This document shows positions 54,612 to 63,677 of a stretch of DNA of 64,000 nucleotides, piece by piece. The position numbers and the translations under genes were made by a program. Below the pieces are notes generated by a model, which saw only the letters and a list, made by a program, of their open reading frames with translations, made no database searches and was not told where the DNA came from. This DNA comes from a virus. Each line of letters begins with the position of its first letter. The first letter of the stretch is position 1. The stretch covers positions 1-64,000 of the IMG/VR virus record IMGVR_UViG_3300031963_005574; one strand, written 5' to 3'.

Positions 54612-56243
54612 TTACAAACTTGATGATAAATAACCCGCTGGTGGCTCCCACATGTCTCCATCTTCCACTTCCATCTCTCTACGCAGTCCGTCTTCAATAA
54701 AACCGAACGGCAGCATACTTTCTTCTCCCAAAATGTTCTGTTCTTCTAGCATAATCTTACGAATGTCAATTCTTGTTTCGTCTTTGAAGAAAGTCTGTGC
54801 TGTCAGCCAAGCATAAAGCACTAAACCCATTACGATATCGTCATTGTTACCTTCTTCGGCTGCATAGGTATCTCTTGTACGAACAAAAGTATTCAGTTCT
54901 GCGATGGTATCAAAGTCGTTGATAATGAGTTTGTCGTTCTCAATCAGCGTTTTCAAGTTAGCACAACCAATTTTCTTGACTGATTTGGTCGTCTTTACAC
55001 CAAAAGCAACTGAGCGTTTGAAACCAGCGGAGATGCTCTGACCTTTGATGTGATGATGTTCTAACTTATAGATGTTCTCGTATTCTAAGTCATAATGCAG
55101 AATATCTACCACTTGCTGACCCACATTGTTGGTTTCAATTAGCACATAAGCCTGATTGTAACGGTTTGCTAAAGCATAAATTGCTGTAGGTAAGAACAAT
55201 AGCGGCAATTTATTGTTGCGGTATCGTGCAACTTGTTTATACGGTGCTTCTGTAGCATCCAAAACATTGATGGTGTGATAGTCCATACCAACACCCTCTG
55301 AACAATCCACTGTAGCAATGTATATTCTACCTGGTCGTGGGTCTTCATACACAAACAAGTGGCCATCGTCTTCAATACGCATTGGATCATAGAACGCCAA
55401 TGAGCGCAATTTAGAACCAGAAATCAATGTTGCTGAAGAACCAATAAATTCTGTCTCAAACTCTTGACGGAATTGTTCTTCAGAAGTATTTCGTATCGTT
55501 TCTTCTTTCCACTTTTCATCACGACCTGGCACCATTGACCAGTGGATTTCTAGTGTTTTGTAAGTTGAACGTTTTTCAATCGCATCTGTCCACATCTTAT
55601 AGAACAGATTCAAGCCGTTTGGCGTAGAAACAATAATTACTTTAGATGTCTTACCAGATGAAATAACAGGGTAAGTAGAAGTAAAAAAGTCTACTGCCAT
55701 GTTGTGCGGCACAAATGCGAATTCATCAAGGAAGATTAGATTGTATGAACCACCTCGGACACCTGCTGCTGATGTTGCATACGCATAAATCTTTGAACCG
55801 TTCTCTAATTCAATTGATCGTTTATTCCAGTTGATGATACCTTGCTGAAGCCACATGGGTAAATACTCATAGGCTTTCTGTATCTTGGCTAGAATGTCTT
55901 GTGCAAGTTGAAGTTTGTTGGCAAGAATACCAATAACAAATTCTTCGTTGAACAGTGCAGACCACAGCATGTAACCAACAGTCGTGGTTGTTTTACCAAC
56001 CTGTCGTGGCATCTTTGCAATGACAAAACGATTGTTATGAAATTGATTGACCATTTCTTCCTGAAATGGCCACATCTCAAAAGGAACAAGACCTTTATCT
56101 ACGTTGACAATCTTAACGTAGGTACGAATAAAATACACCGGATCTTCGGTGCATTTTACAATCTCTTTTAGTTGCTCTTCAGTGTAGGATATTTCAACAC
56201 CGACTCGTTTGAGCCGTGCATTACCAAGGTACCCGTCATCCAT
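54612..56243 (-). CDS. 17: Terminase large subunit gp17
   Basis: 543 aa. Walker A is MPRQVGKTTT (78-87), Walker B IFLDEFAF (170-177), and the C-terminal RNase H-like nuclease has TVDCSEGVGMDYH for its first acidic residue. It packages DNA through gp20 and cuts concatemers. It is preceded directly by the Dps-like gene. Confidence 0.97.
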   Translation of the reverse strand: MDDGYLGNARLKRVGVEISYTEEQLKEIVKCTEDPVYFIRTYVKIVNVDKGLVPFEMWPFQEEMVNQFHNNRFVIAKMPRQVGKTTTTVGYMLWSALFNEEFVIGILANKLQLAQDILAKIQKAYEYLPMWLQQGIINWNKRSIELENGSKIYAYATSAAGVRGGSYNLIFLDEFAFVPHNMAVDFFTSTYPVISSGKTSKVIIVSTPNGLNLFYKMWTDAIEKRSTYKTLEIHWSMVPGRDEKWKEETIRNTSEEQFRQEFETEFIGSSATLISGSKLRSLAFYDPMRIEDDGHLFVYEDPRPGRIYIATVDCSEGVGMDYHTINVLDATEAPYKQVARYRNNKLPLLFLPTAIYALANRYNQAYVLIETNNVGQQVVDILHYDLEYENIYKLEHHHIKGQSISAGFKRSVAFGVKTTKSVKKIGCANLKTLIENDKLIINDFDTIAELNTFVRTRDTYAAEEGNNDDIVMGLVLYAWLTAQTFFKDETRIDIRKIMLEEQNILGEESMLPFGFIEDGLRREMEVEDGDMWEPPAGYLSSSL

Positions 56244-56246
56244 AAT

Positions 56247-56681
56247 TTATCGTGTAAAACTCTTCAGCATCCAACCATGTTTTTGATGAGCATCTAAAAT
56301 GTCTTGTAAGAAGTTACCTACAGCAGGTTCGTCAGCAGCGTCAGCAATTGCAATACCAGCACGTAGTTCCATAATGAACTTATCATTATCGGCAGCAAGT
56401 TCGGACATCATGATAAGCGGTGAAGGAATAGCAACGATGTCTTGCACCTTTGATAGTTCCATCATTCTTGCCAAAGTTGTAGGAGCATATGAATTTAAAG
56501 CACGAATGTGTTCGGCAATCGGATCGGTCTGATCAAACACTGCTTCATAAAAGTCTCCTAAGAAACCATGATACTGTGCAAAGTCAGGACCTTCTACATT
56601 CCAATGGAAGGTGTGTGCTTTGAAGTACAAACCAAAGTTTGTACCCAAAATAACCTTCATCTGTTCGATTAGTTGTTCCAT
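56247..56681 (-). CDS. Dps-like ferritin
   Basis: 144 aa. The Dps ferroxidase ligands are all present with the correct spacing: H26 (TFHW), H38 (QYHGF), D53 and E57 (DPIAE), i.e. +12, +27 and +31, identical to E. coli Dps H51, H63, D78 and E82. It lacks a long lysine N-terminal tail, so DNA binding is uncertain. It probably oxidises and stores iron and shields DNA from peroxide. It lies between gp16 and gp17, where T4 has no gene, and has only a weak Shine-Dalgarno. Confidence 0.9.
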   Translation of the reverse strand: MEQLIEQMKVILGTNFGLYFKAHTFHWNVEGPDFAQYHGFLGDFYEAVFDQTDPIAEHIRALNSYAPTTLARMMELSKVQDIVAIPSPLIMMSELAADNDKFIMELRAGIAIADAADEPAVGNFLQDILDAHQKHGWMLKSFTR

Positions 56682-56685
56682 AATT

Positions 56686-57087
56686 TTATTTATTTCCTTT
56701 AATCATTTTGAGTAATTCGTTGGTGGAGCCAACAAACACTGCTTTATCTATGTTGACTCCTTTTGCGGATTCAGATTGGGGTGCAAGCTCTCTTTTCCGT
56801 TTCTGAAGTTCCAACAAATCTTTGTTCATCTCAGCCAGATTTTTCATCATTGTGGCTAAGACTTCATATGCTCTTGGTGACTCTGATTGATTTGCAACTG
56901 ATGCCAGTTCAGTTAATGCTCTATTGCCATTGTCAATTAATGAACGCATGTTTGTGCGGGCAAATTCAGCATCGGCATCAATTTGATTAGCGTTGTCATT
57001 TACGGCAACAGGCAAAGTTTCAATGAATTTCTCTTCAATGGGTTCCACATCAAAGATTTCAGATAAGTTTTTGTTTAGTTTTTTCAT
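56686..57087 (-). CDS. 16: Terminase small subunit gp16
   Basis: 133 aa. Acidic N-terminus (LSEIFDVEPIEEKF), central helices RALTELASVANQSESPRAYEVLATMMKNLAEMNKDLLELQKRKREL and a short C-terminal tail, as in gp16 of T4-like phages. The ring-forming subunit recognises DNA and stimulates gp17. ATGA overlap with gp15. Confidence 0.88.
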   Translation of the reverse strand: MKKLNKNLSEIFDVEPIEEKFIETLPVAVNDNANQIDADAEFARTNMRSLIDNGNRALTELASVANQSESPRAYEVLATMMKNLAEMNKDLLELQKRKRELAPQSESAKGVNIDKAVFVGSTNELLKMIKGNK

Positions 57088-58085
57088 GATAAAGTATCAG
57101 GCCATTCTCTAATTGTTTCAATGAATCCAAAATCAGAAGGCGGTGCGGCAGTTGTTGGATTAGGTTCAACTATTACAGCAGCAGCATTAATTGAAGTGCT
57201 GTCTAATGTGGATACATTGTATCTTGCACCAGAGTAATCACCTGTAAGTGTGTATCCTGGTTTAATGTATTCATTGCCTCCAGTAATTACAAGTGTACCG
57301 AGTGAAGTGTTACTGAAGTATTCTACCGTACCAAAGAATCCATTTGCACTGTCACGAATCGTTTCACCGGTAGTAAACACATTGTTACCATTTGCATAGT
57401 CAACATAGACCTTCTGTATTTGTTTAGATGTGAGGTCAATGTTGATGTTTGTGTTGGCTTGATTAATAAGTTTGCCAGTTTTAACTGGTGGCCAAATGAA
57501 ACTCTTAGCAGTGAATGTTAAGTCCCAAATAATGATTCTTGTTGTGCCGTCACCCATGCCACCTTCATACTCAACGGTAGATGCGACAGAATTCAATATG
57601 ATAGGCACCGTATACTTCTGTCCCATTTGAGGAATAAAATCTACTACAACACTAAAATCTGGTGTGAAGAATGGTAAAATTTGTTCCAGTATTTGTGTGC
57701 CGTCTTCTGTATTACGAACATAGATAGACAAACTAAATTCATAGTTGTATGGCACAGGCAAATACTGTGTTGCAACACCGGTGTTTGTAACAGCAGCAAA
57801 ATTTTGTAATGTAGAAATCTGTTTGCGACTTGCATCATACTCAAGACTGTCAAGATTAAATGACATTCTTGGTATAACAGAGTTAACCGACTTAACTAAA
57901 TTTGGATCAGAAGTAATCTGTGTCAGATATCTTTCTTTTGGTCCATAAGACAATGGTACTTTAAGTTTTTCTTTTGGATTACCTGCTTGTGTGTAACGAA
58001 CAATCTCAAGGTCGTTAAACATTGTACCAAACACAACGACCATCTTACGAATGGTGCGGTGATAAAATTGTGCATTACCTAACAT
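57084..58085 (-). CDS. 15: Tail sheath stabiliser gp15
   Basis: 333 aa. NAQFYHRTIRKMVVVFGTMFNDLEIVRY at the N-terminus and KVPLSYGPKERYLTQI are gp15 landmarks; the C-terminal 100 residues (after VYVDYANGNNV) look like an added beta domain not found in T4. It caps the tail and joins the neck. TAATG overlap with gp14. Confidence 0.92.
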   Translation of the reverse strand: MLGNAQFYHRTIRKMVVVFGTMFNDLEIVRYTQAGNPKEKLKVPLSYGPKERYLTQITSDPNLVKSVNSVIPRMSFNLDSLEYDASRKQISTLQNFAAVTNTGVATQYLPVPYNYEFSLSIYVRNTEDGTQILEQILPFFTPDFSVVVDFIPQMGQKYTVPIILNSVASTVEYEGGMGDGTTRIIIWDLTFTAKSFIWPPVKTGKLINQANTNINIDLTSKQIQKVYVDYANGNNVFTTGETIRDSANGFFGTVEYFSNTSLGTLVITGGNEYIKPGYTLTGDYSGARYNVSTLDSTSINAAAVIVEPNPTTAAPPSDFGFIETIREWPDTLS

Positions 58086-58990
58086 TACGGTTCTCCAAAC
58101 GGATTAACTTCCGTAAAGTCAATGATACCATCACTTGCTGCTTCAATACGAGCGTTGTCAATGATGTCTTCAAATGGTGTATTTTGTGTTGGTGCATCAG
58201 ACGCTAGTGTTACTGTCCACTGTGCGCTGCTTGTGTTACCGTGTACGTTCGCTGATGATGTGAAATCACCTTGCATACGGTAGACATCAATATATGCATT
58301 TGGTTGAAAGTCATAAACTAATGCTTGTGCTGTAGAAGTTGATAGTGATGAACCTTGATATACAATTTCATCATTTAAGAATTTACCTGAACCTGAACCT
58401 AATGAGATACGAAGTTTGGGATAGTAATTACGAATGTTTCCATCAATTTCATCAATACCAGTTTCAATGATCTCACTTGAGAAATAAAACTGTTTCATTT
58501 TCAAAGCATACACATACACATTACCACCACGACCACGACCTAATGTATAAAACATTGCTTGATCGTTCTCTGATTCTACACTAGTAATCTCAAAGAAACT
58601 TGTGGTCATTGGTATATAAATCAAATCACCTTCAAGAGGTCTTGTCAGACCATTGACTGCATATCTAAATCTCAGTCGTGAGACAAGCAATGTTGCTTCG
58701 TCACGAATCTCTAAACCAAACTTAGATATAAAGTCTTGATCACCATCAAAACCATTTACATTTTCCAAATACATTTCAATTGGATGTGCAGTGCGATATT
58801 CTTTGAGAACATCTTCACCAAACAGATAGTCTACTTGATCACGTGTTGTGCGTGGTAGATAATAAACATCCAAGCCATAAATCTTGAGTGCTTCAATAAC
58901 AAGATTTTCAACCAATAGTTGTTCAGGGGTGATGACATTGCCACCACCCAACTTTGACGGGAAATTATTGAAATAAAAATTAGTAGTCAT
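58085..58990 (-). CDS. 14: Neck protein gp14
   Basis: 301 aa. NFPSKLGGGNVITPEQLLVENLVIEALKIYGLDVYYLPRT and DQVDYLFGEDVLKEY are typical gp14 blocks. It forms the head-tail collar with gp13. Overlaps gp13 by TAATG. Confidence 0.94.
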   Translation of the reverse strand: MTTNFYFNNFPSKLGGGNVITPEQLLVENLVIEALKIYGLDVYYLPRTTRDQVDYLFGEDVLKEYRTAHPIEMYLENVNGFDGDQDFISKFGLEIRDEATLLVSRLRFRYAVNGLTRPLEGDLIYIPMTTSFFEITSVESENDQAMFYTLGRGRGGNVYVYALKMKQFYFSSEIIETGIDEIDGNIRNYYPKLRISLGSGSGKFLNDEIVYQGSSLSTSTAQALVYDFQPNAYIDVYRMQGDFTSSANVHGNTSSAQWTVTLASDAPTQNTPFEDIIDNARIEAASDGIIDFTEVNPFGEP

Positions 58991-59943
58991 TAGCCTGTAA
59001 AGATTTCTGACGGCAGTGAACCCATCATGTAAATCTGTTCTTCCATTTCTTTAATTTCTTCCGACGCTTCATCGTAAATCTTTTGACCATTCAGTGTCAC
59101 ACCACCAGGCATTTGAATGCCTTCAAACTTTTTGAGGTTGTTGCCCCATTGTTGTTTGATTTTTGCTGTGGCTAACTGCTTCAGAAAACGGTCATTCCAT
59201 ACATCAGTTGTGCCTTCAATTTGAATAGCCGAATTATTGTGTGTTGTTGATGGCGGACCAATCAGTGTTAGGCTTGTTGGTGACTCAATATTGCCAACTT
59301 GTTTTGACTCTCCACCAATTGTAATGAAATCAAACGGCACGATTTCTTGGTCAAACTTTGTGCCGTAACCAATTATTGTGTTTGATGATGGTGAACCCGT
59401 TACTGTACCCGTCAATACAACCGTTTCAGGCTGAACTGTACGATAGCACTCAACTACAACCCAATCACCAGGTTGTACATCCCTAGTCCAATCAATATCT
59501 AAGAACACTTTATTTTGATGACGGTTAAATCTGAATTGAGGTGTACCAGAAAATAATAAGTTCAGTGTGCGTAAATGCTGCATCGTGATTTCATATGACA
59601 CATATGATACAGATGTAAAGTCGTAAAGATCGTGCAGACGCAACTGATAACGCAAGTCAAACATGTTGATTGATGCGTTTGATTGGTCAAACGGAAAAAT
59701 ACCTGTGACAAACTGTACCGCATCTGGACAATAAATCCATTTGCGATTAATATCTTCTTGTGTAATCTGATGCTTCATGAACAGTTTTTCTGTTCCATCG
59801 TAATGATAGTCACGCCAAAAACCGAGTGCGTCATCAATACGATCATCAACTTGATCATCATCTACGTTAATTTCAATGACTGGCCAACCAAGTCGGCGTA
59901 AGCAGTAGTCTTTGAACTGTTGTCTTGTGTTTATAGTTGCCAT
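58990..59943 (-). CDS. 13: Neck protein gp13
   Basis: 317 aa, similar in length to T4 gp13. FKDYCLRRLGWPVIEINVDDDQVDDRIDDALGFWRDYHYDG and NLLFSGTPQFRFNRHQNKVFLDIDW are conserved segments; the middle contains a repeat-like beta insertion (VVLTGTVTGSP). The AATAAATA box eight bases upstream is too near the ATG to be a normal late promoter. Confidence 0.94.
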   Translation of the reverse strand: MATINTRQQFKDYCLRRLGWPVIEINVDDDQVDDRIDDALGFWRDYHYDGTEKLFMKHQITQEDINRKWIYCPDAVQFVTGIFPFDQSNASINMFDLRYQLRLHDLYDFTSVSYVSYEITMQHLRTLNLLFSGTPQFRFNRHQNKVFLDIDWTRDVQPGDWVVVECYRTVQPETVVLTGTVTGSPSSNTIIGYGTKFDQEIVPFDFITIGGESKQVGNIESPTSLTLIGPPSTTHNNSAIQIEGTTDVWNDRFLKQLATAKIKQQWGNNLKKFEGIQMPGGVTLNGQKIYDEASEEIKEMEEQIYMMGSLPSEIFTG

Positions 59944-59958
59944 AGTTGTTTATTTATT

Positions 59959-62406
59959 CTAAGTCCATTTGAGAATGACTACACCTGAACCACCAGCACC
60001 ACCGGCACCACCAGAATACAGCCATCCGCCGCCTCCACCACCACCGGAGTTGGTATTTGCTGCGGCTGCCGCATTTGTAGCACCAGCACTACCGCCTTGA
60101 GAAGCAGTTCCTCCACTGTTTCCGCTACCACCACCGCCACCACCGGCATATCCAATACTCGAACCAGAAAGTGTTGAAAATAATCCTACACCACCAGTGC
60201 CACCGCCTCCACCAACTGCACCATTCTGTCCTGCTCCTCCTGCACCACCGCCGCCACCGCCAGCATCATTAGCACCATTTCCGCCGCTGTTTCCTTGACC
60301 TGGTGTTCCAGGTGCGCCGGCTATTAGACCTGCCGGTTGTCCAGGATAAGAAGTGCCTCCTCCACCAGAACCACCACTTCTTGCAAATGTGCCACTGCTT
60401 GGAGCACCAGTAGCACCACCACCTCCACCGGTTGCCCACAAACTAGACACTGGTGATGTGCTAAAAACGCCTGAATTTGATCCATTTGTTCCCGCTACTT
60501 GTGATGGACCACCTCCACCACCACCTCCAACGACAACTGTATAAACTTGTCCCGGAGATACTGCTAAATTTGTGCCTGTAAGAAATCCACCAGCACCACC
60601 GCCACCTGCAACAGAACCTCCACCTCCACCACCGCCAGCGACGATTAGGTATTCAAGACTTGTTGTGCCTGTTGGTACTGTCCATGTTGTGGTGTTAGAG
60701 AAAACAGTAAATTTATTTTGTAAAGCCGATACTCTAATAACAGCAAAACCTGAGCCACCAGCACCACCAGCAGTTCCAGGTTCACCAGTATATCCACCAC
60801 CACCGCCACCACCACCACGATTAGATACAGCAACACCTCCAGTTGCCGCCGATGGAGAATTTACGCCATTTGCACCGCCACAAATAAAATGTCCAAATGG
60901 TGTGTTTGTTGGATTTAAATATGCACCACCGCCACCACCACCGGCATAACCAACATTAGCACCAGTAATTGATGAGAAAATTCCTATGCCACCATTTGAG
61001 GATGTTCCTGACGGGCTGCCAAAGCCAGCACCACCGCCACCACCTCCTCCACCAGAACGATCAGTGCCACCACCAACCGCACTTCCACCGGCACCACCAT
61101 CGAATCCTTGACCTGGTGTGCCTCTTCCTCCTGGCGTTGAATTATTTAAACCTCTGCCATTACCACCACCAGAACCACCGGATTGTCCATATCCACTGTC
61201 TGTTGCAGCACCTCCCCCACCACCTATTGCAGTCAAAAGAACAGAAGAAGTTACTGTGTTTCCAGCAGAAAGAACTGTGTTTACTCCATTACTACCGACA
61301 CCAGGAGCACCCGCCGTGCCACCTCCACCAATCTGAATTGTGTAAAGTTGTTCGGGTGCTACTACATAACCTGTACCTTGCAATAAACCGCCAGCACCAC
61401 CGCCACCACCAATACGACCACCACCACCTCCACCTCCAGCAATTAATAGATAGTCAATATTAGTAACGCCGGGGGGTATTACTAATTGACCAGTGTTTGC
61501 AAATACATATACACCATTGACACCTGCGGTTTCTGTATAGCGAATGATGATGATGCCGGACCCACCTGCCCCACCTGCCGCTGTGTAAGCTCCGCCGCCA
61601 CCGCCACCGCCAGTATTTGCTGTGCCACTTTGCACTGGCGGCGCACCGGGATAATTACCCCCACCATTACCACCACCACCAATACCACCGCCACCTACAG
61701 TGCCGTTTGTGTATACACCTCCACCACCGCCGCCACCATATGCTACATTGGCACCAGATATAGTAGAGTATATTCCCGCACCACCTGCTGCACCAAAAGC
61801 ACCATTTGCTTTCCCGTTTTGACCAGTGTTAGCAGCACCACCGCCGCCACCATGACCATAATTTGGTGTACCGCTTACACCAGAACCACCAGCACCTCCA
61901 TTGTTTCCTTGTCCTGGAGTACCTAGTCCCCCAGGTGCATTAAAAGCAGGGTCAGAATTTGCGCCACCACCACCAGAGCCACCCGAAAACCCAGGTTGTC
62001 CAGCATATGGATTGCCATTTCTTGTTCCACCGCCACCACCACCTATCGCTGTTAGTGAACCGAATACTGAGTTGGAGCCGTTGCTTCCGTTTATACCATT
62101 ATCGGAACTGGTAGCGGCAGCACCTCCACCACCTATTGTAATTGTGTATGATTGACCCGGCGTTACAGAAAAACCGATGCCTTGTAAAACTCCACCGGCA
62201 CCACCGCCACCACCAAAAGAACCACCACCTCCACCACCGGCGACTAAAAGATAATCAACAGATGTCACACCCGAAGGTGCTACCCATGTTGTTGCTTGAG
62301 TGAATATTCTTGTGACTGTATATGAAACTATGGCAGCACTAGCAGAGATGCCTCTGCCAAGAATCCCAGGTAAAGAACCAACCGCAAAAGTTGACAACAA
62401 AGGCAT
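59959..62406 (-). CDS. Glycine-rich adhesin-like fibre protein (three repeats)
   Basis: 815 aa. Three tandem units of about 250 residues each, every one starting with a short beta segment (TTWVAPSGVTSVDYLLVAGGG, QLVIPPGVTNIDYLLIAGGG, TTWTVPTGTTSLEYLIVAGGG), then long Gly runs and ending in a GGAGGSG-hydrophobic strand. Gly-rich tracts resemble the polyglycine II helices of T4-like gp38 adhesins, which bind host receptors. It is the receptor-binding candidate. TAATG overlap with the 46-aa ORF. Confidence 0.85.
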   Translation of the reverse strand: MPLLSTFAVGSLPGILGRGISASAAIVSYTVTRIFTQATTWVAPSGVTSVDYLLVAGGGGGGSFGGGGGAGGVLQGIGFSVTPGQSYTITIGGGGAAATSSDNGINGSNGSNSVFGSLTAIGGGGGGTRNGNPYAGQPGFSGGSGGGGANSDPAFNAPGGLGTPGQGNNGGAGGSGVSGTPNYGHGGGGGAANTGQNGKANGAFGAAGGAGIYSTISGANVAYGGGGGGGVYTNGTVGGGGIGGGGNGGGNYPGAPPVQSGTANTGGGGGGGAYTAAGGAGGSGIIIIRYTETAGVNGVYVFANTGQLVIPPGVTNIDYLLIAGGGGGGGRIGGGGGAGGLLQGTGYVVAPEQLYTIQIGGGGTAGAPGVGSNGVNTVLSAGNTVTSSVLLTAIGGGGGAATDSGYGQSGGSGGGNGRGLNNSTPGGRGTPGQGFDGGAGGSAVGGGTDRSGGGGGGGGAGFGSPSGTSSNGGIGIFSSITGANVGYAGGGGGGAYLNPTNTPFGHFICGGANGVNSPSAATGGVAVSNRGGGGGGGGYTGEPGTAGGAGGSGFAVIRVSALQNKFTVFSNTTTWTVPTGTTSLEYLIVAGGGGGGGSVAGGGGAGGFLTGTNLAVSPGQVYTVVVGGGGGGGPSQVAGTNGSNSGVFSTSPVSSLWATGGGGGATGAPSSGTFARSGGSGGGGTSYPGQPAGLIAGAPGTPGQGNSGGNGANDAGGGGGGAGGAGQNGAVGGGGGTGGVGLFSTLSGSSIGYAGGGGGGSGNSGGTASQGGSAGATNAAAAANTNSGGGGGGGWLYSGGAGGAGGSGVVILKWT

Positions 62407-62546
62407 TACATTCCACCGAATAAAAACGCATCGTCAAAAATGTCGGGTGGTGAAACGATGTTGTTTGCGCTAACGGCGTTATTTGCAATCAAATTGCCTG
62501 TAACTGCACGAACTTGTATTATTCCAGTTTCAACTTTTTGTATCAT
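62406..62546 (-). CDS. 46-aa fibre-head-like ORF
   Basis: ATG at 62546 with AAGGTG upstream; TAA overlaps the adhesin ATG. The sequence MIQKVETGIIQVRAVTGNLI followed by ANNAVSANNIVSP resembles the N-termini of the two following fibre-like proteins (KVESGRIADGAIIGNKIAG and RFANTSVTGAKIAVGTITG). It ends DAFLFGGM. It may be a truncated fibre head or a small attachment piece that joins the adhesin to the fibre. Confidence 0.65.
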   Translation of the reverse strand: MIQKVETGIIQVRAVTGNLIANNAVSANNIVSPPDIFDDAFLFGGM

Positions 62547-62554
62547 TTTACACC

Positions 62555-63112
62555 TTAGGGGTTTTGATTTAACGCTCTTTGAAAATTACTATTTGCCGCT
62601 AATACTGTGTAAACATTTGCTGCCGTTTTTAAAATATTAAATGAATATATGTCAATGGATTCTTGTTGTGTAGTAGAAAAACCAGGAGCTGAATTTCCTG
62701 CCCACCAAGGATTTTGTAAAGTACCATCAACATAAACATTGGCACGATATCTCGTTGCACCATGCTTCAATAAAATTGCCGCAGTAATTGTTTGTCCAAT
62801 AGTCAACTGTGAATCAAGAGTATTTTGTGTGTTCGCTCTAAAATTAAAAGTTACATTTGCTGTTGTGTTTGAAGAAAAGAAATAAACAGTATTGTTTTCT
62901 AAATCAATGTTTACATTACCACCAACAGCAACGGAGTATACATTTGCAGATTCAAGAACTTGACTCAAAGATATGTGAAGGTTTGCAGCAAGAGTGTTGC
63001 CTGCAATTTGACCTGCTACAATATTGTTTGCACGAACGGCATTACCTGCAATTTTGTTTCCAATAATTGCACCATCTGCAATACGACCTGATTCTACTTT
63101 TTGATCTGACAT
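62555..63112 (-). CDS. Tail-fibre-like protein (paralogue 1)
   Basis: 185 aa. The N-terminal 45 residues are G/A/I/N repeats (ADGAIIGNKIAGNAVRANNIVAG), a triple-helix-like shaft start; the C-terminal domain (from VLESANVYSV) is beta-rich with VNIDLENNTVYFFSSN. It is clearly homologous to the next gene. No Shine-Dalgarno is evident. It is probably a short fibre or attachment subunit. Confidence 0.78.
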   Translation of the reverse strand: MSDQKVESGRIADGAIIGNKIAGNAVRANNIVAGQIAGNTLAANLHISLSQVLESANVYSVAVGGNVNIDLENNTVYFFSSNTTANVTFNFRANTQNTLDSQLTIGQTITAAILLKHGATRYRANVYVDGTLQNPWWAGNSAPGFSTTQQESIDIYSFNILKTAANVYTVLAANSNFQRALNQNP

Positions 63113-63116
63113 TTAA

Positions 63117-63650
63117 TTAACCAAATCCATATGATGTTCTTGATCCTAAAACTGAAAACGCATTGGATCCTGTTTTAATTGATGTGAAGGTATAAACATC
63201 TAATTGTTGATTCGTAAGTGATGCTGCATAAGTCGGTCTAGTGTTACCACTCCATCTTGTATTGCCTGATTGATAAACACCATCAATTGCCAAATTGGCC
63301 AAGAACTGTGTGGAGCCTTGTGTCAATATGAATGCTGTAGTAATTGATTGACCGTTTGCCATAAAACTATTTAAAGTAGTTTCTGGACTTACCCGAATAT
63401 TAAAAGTAACATTATCAGCAACATTACTGGTTACATAATAAACTGAATTGTCATCAAGTGATACATTTACATTACCGCTTGTTGAACTTGAAATCAAATT
63501 AGCATTTTCCAATAAACGATTTACTGGAGCAAGTTTTACAGAAGCAATCGTGTTATTAGCAACCAAATTACCCGTAATTGTACCAACGGCTATTTTGGCT
63601 CCAGTAACCGAAGTATTGGCAAATCTATTAGTGTTTATTCTTTGCGTCAT
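63117..63650 (-). CDS. Tail-fibre-like protein (paralogue 2)
   Basis: 177 aa. The same build as its neighbour: a repeat head (GAKIAVGTITGNLVANNTIAS), then a beta domain LLENANLISSSTSGNVNVSLDDNSVYYV that matches paralogue 1 along its length (for example VTFNIRVSPETTLNS against VTFNFRANTQNTLDS). A CTAAATA late box lies 19 bases upstream. Tandem duplication is the simplest origin. Confidence 0.78.
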   Translation of the reverse strand: MTQRINTNRFANTSVTGAKIAVGTITGNLVANNTIASVKLAPVNRLLENANLISSSTSGNVNVSLDDNSVYYVTSNVADNVTFNIRVSPETTLNSFMANGQSITTAFILTQGSTQFLANLAIDGVYQSGNTRWSGNTRPTYAASLTNQQLDVYTFTSIKTGSNAFSVLGSRTSYGFG

Positions 63651-63668
63651 TTTATTTCATTTTTTGTT

Positions 63669-63676
63669 TATTTAGA
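63669..63676 (-). promoter_or_regulatory. Late promoter variant TCTAAATA before fibre genes
   Basis: On the minus strand, directly after the stop of the partial fibre gene and 18 bases before the ATG at 63650. It would drive the fibre-adhesin group. Confidence 0.6.
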
Positions 63677-63677
63677 G

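Noticed and set aside
56687-56694. AATAAATA before the Dps-like gene as a late promoter
   Set aside because: Same problem: five bases before the ATG. The gene is more likely read from the upstream neck/terminase transcript.
59951-59958. AATAAATA before gp13 as a late promoter
   Set aside because: It ends only seven bases before the ATG, leaving no space for a leader or Shine-Dalgarno; AT-rich sequence near gene starts makes this common by chance.
60353-62155. Several long proline-rich open frames on the plus strand opposite the adhesin gene
   Set aside because: They are mirror images of the Gly-rich codons (CCA/CCG opposite GGT/GGC) with no Shine-Dalgarno or promoter, in a genome where all other genes are on the minus strand.
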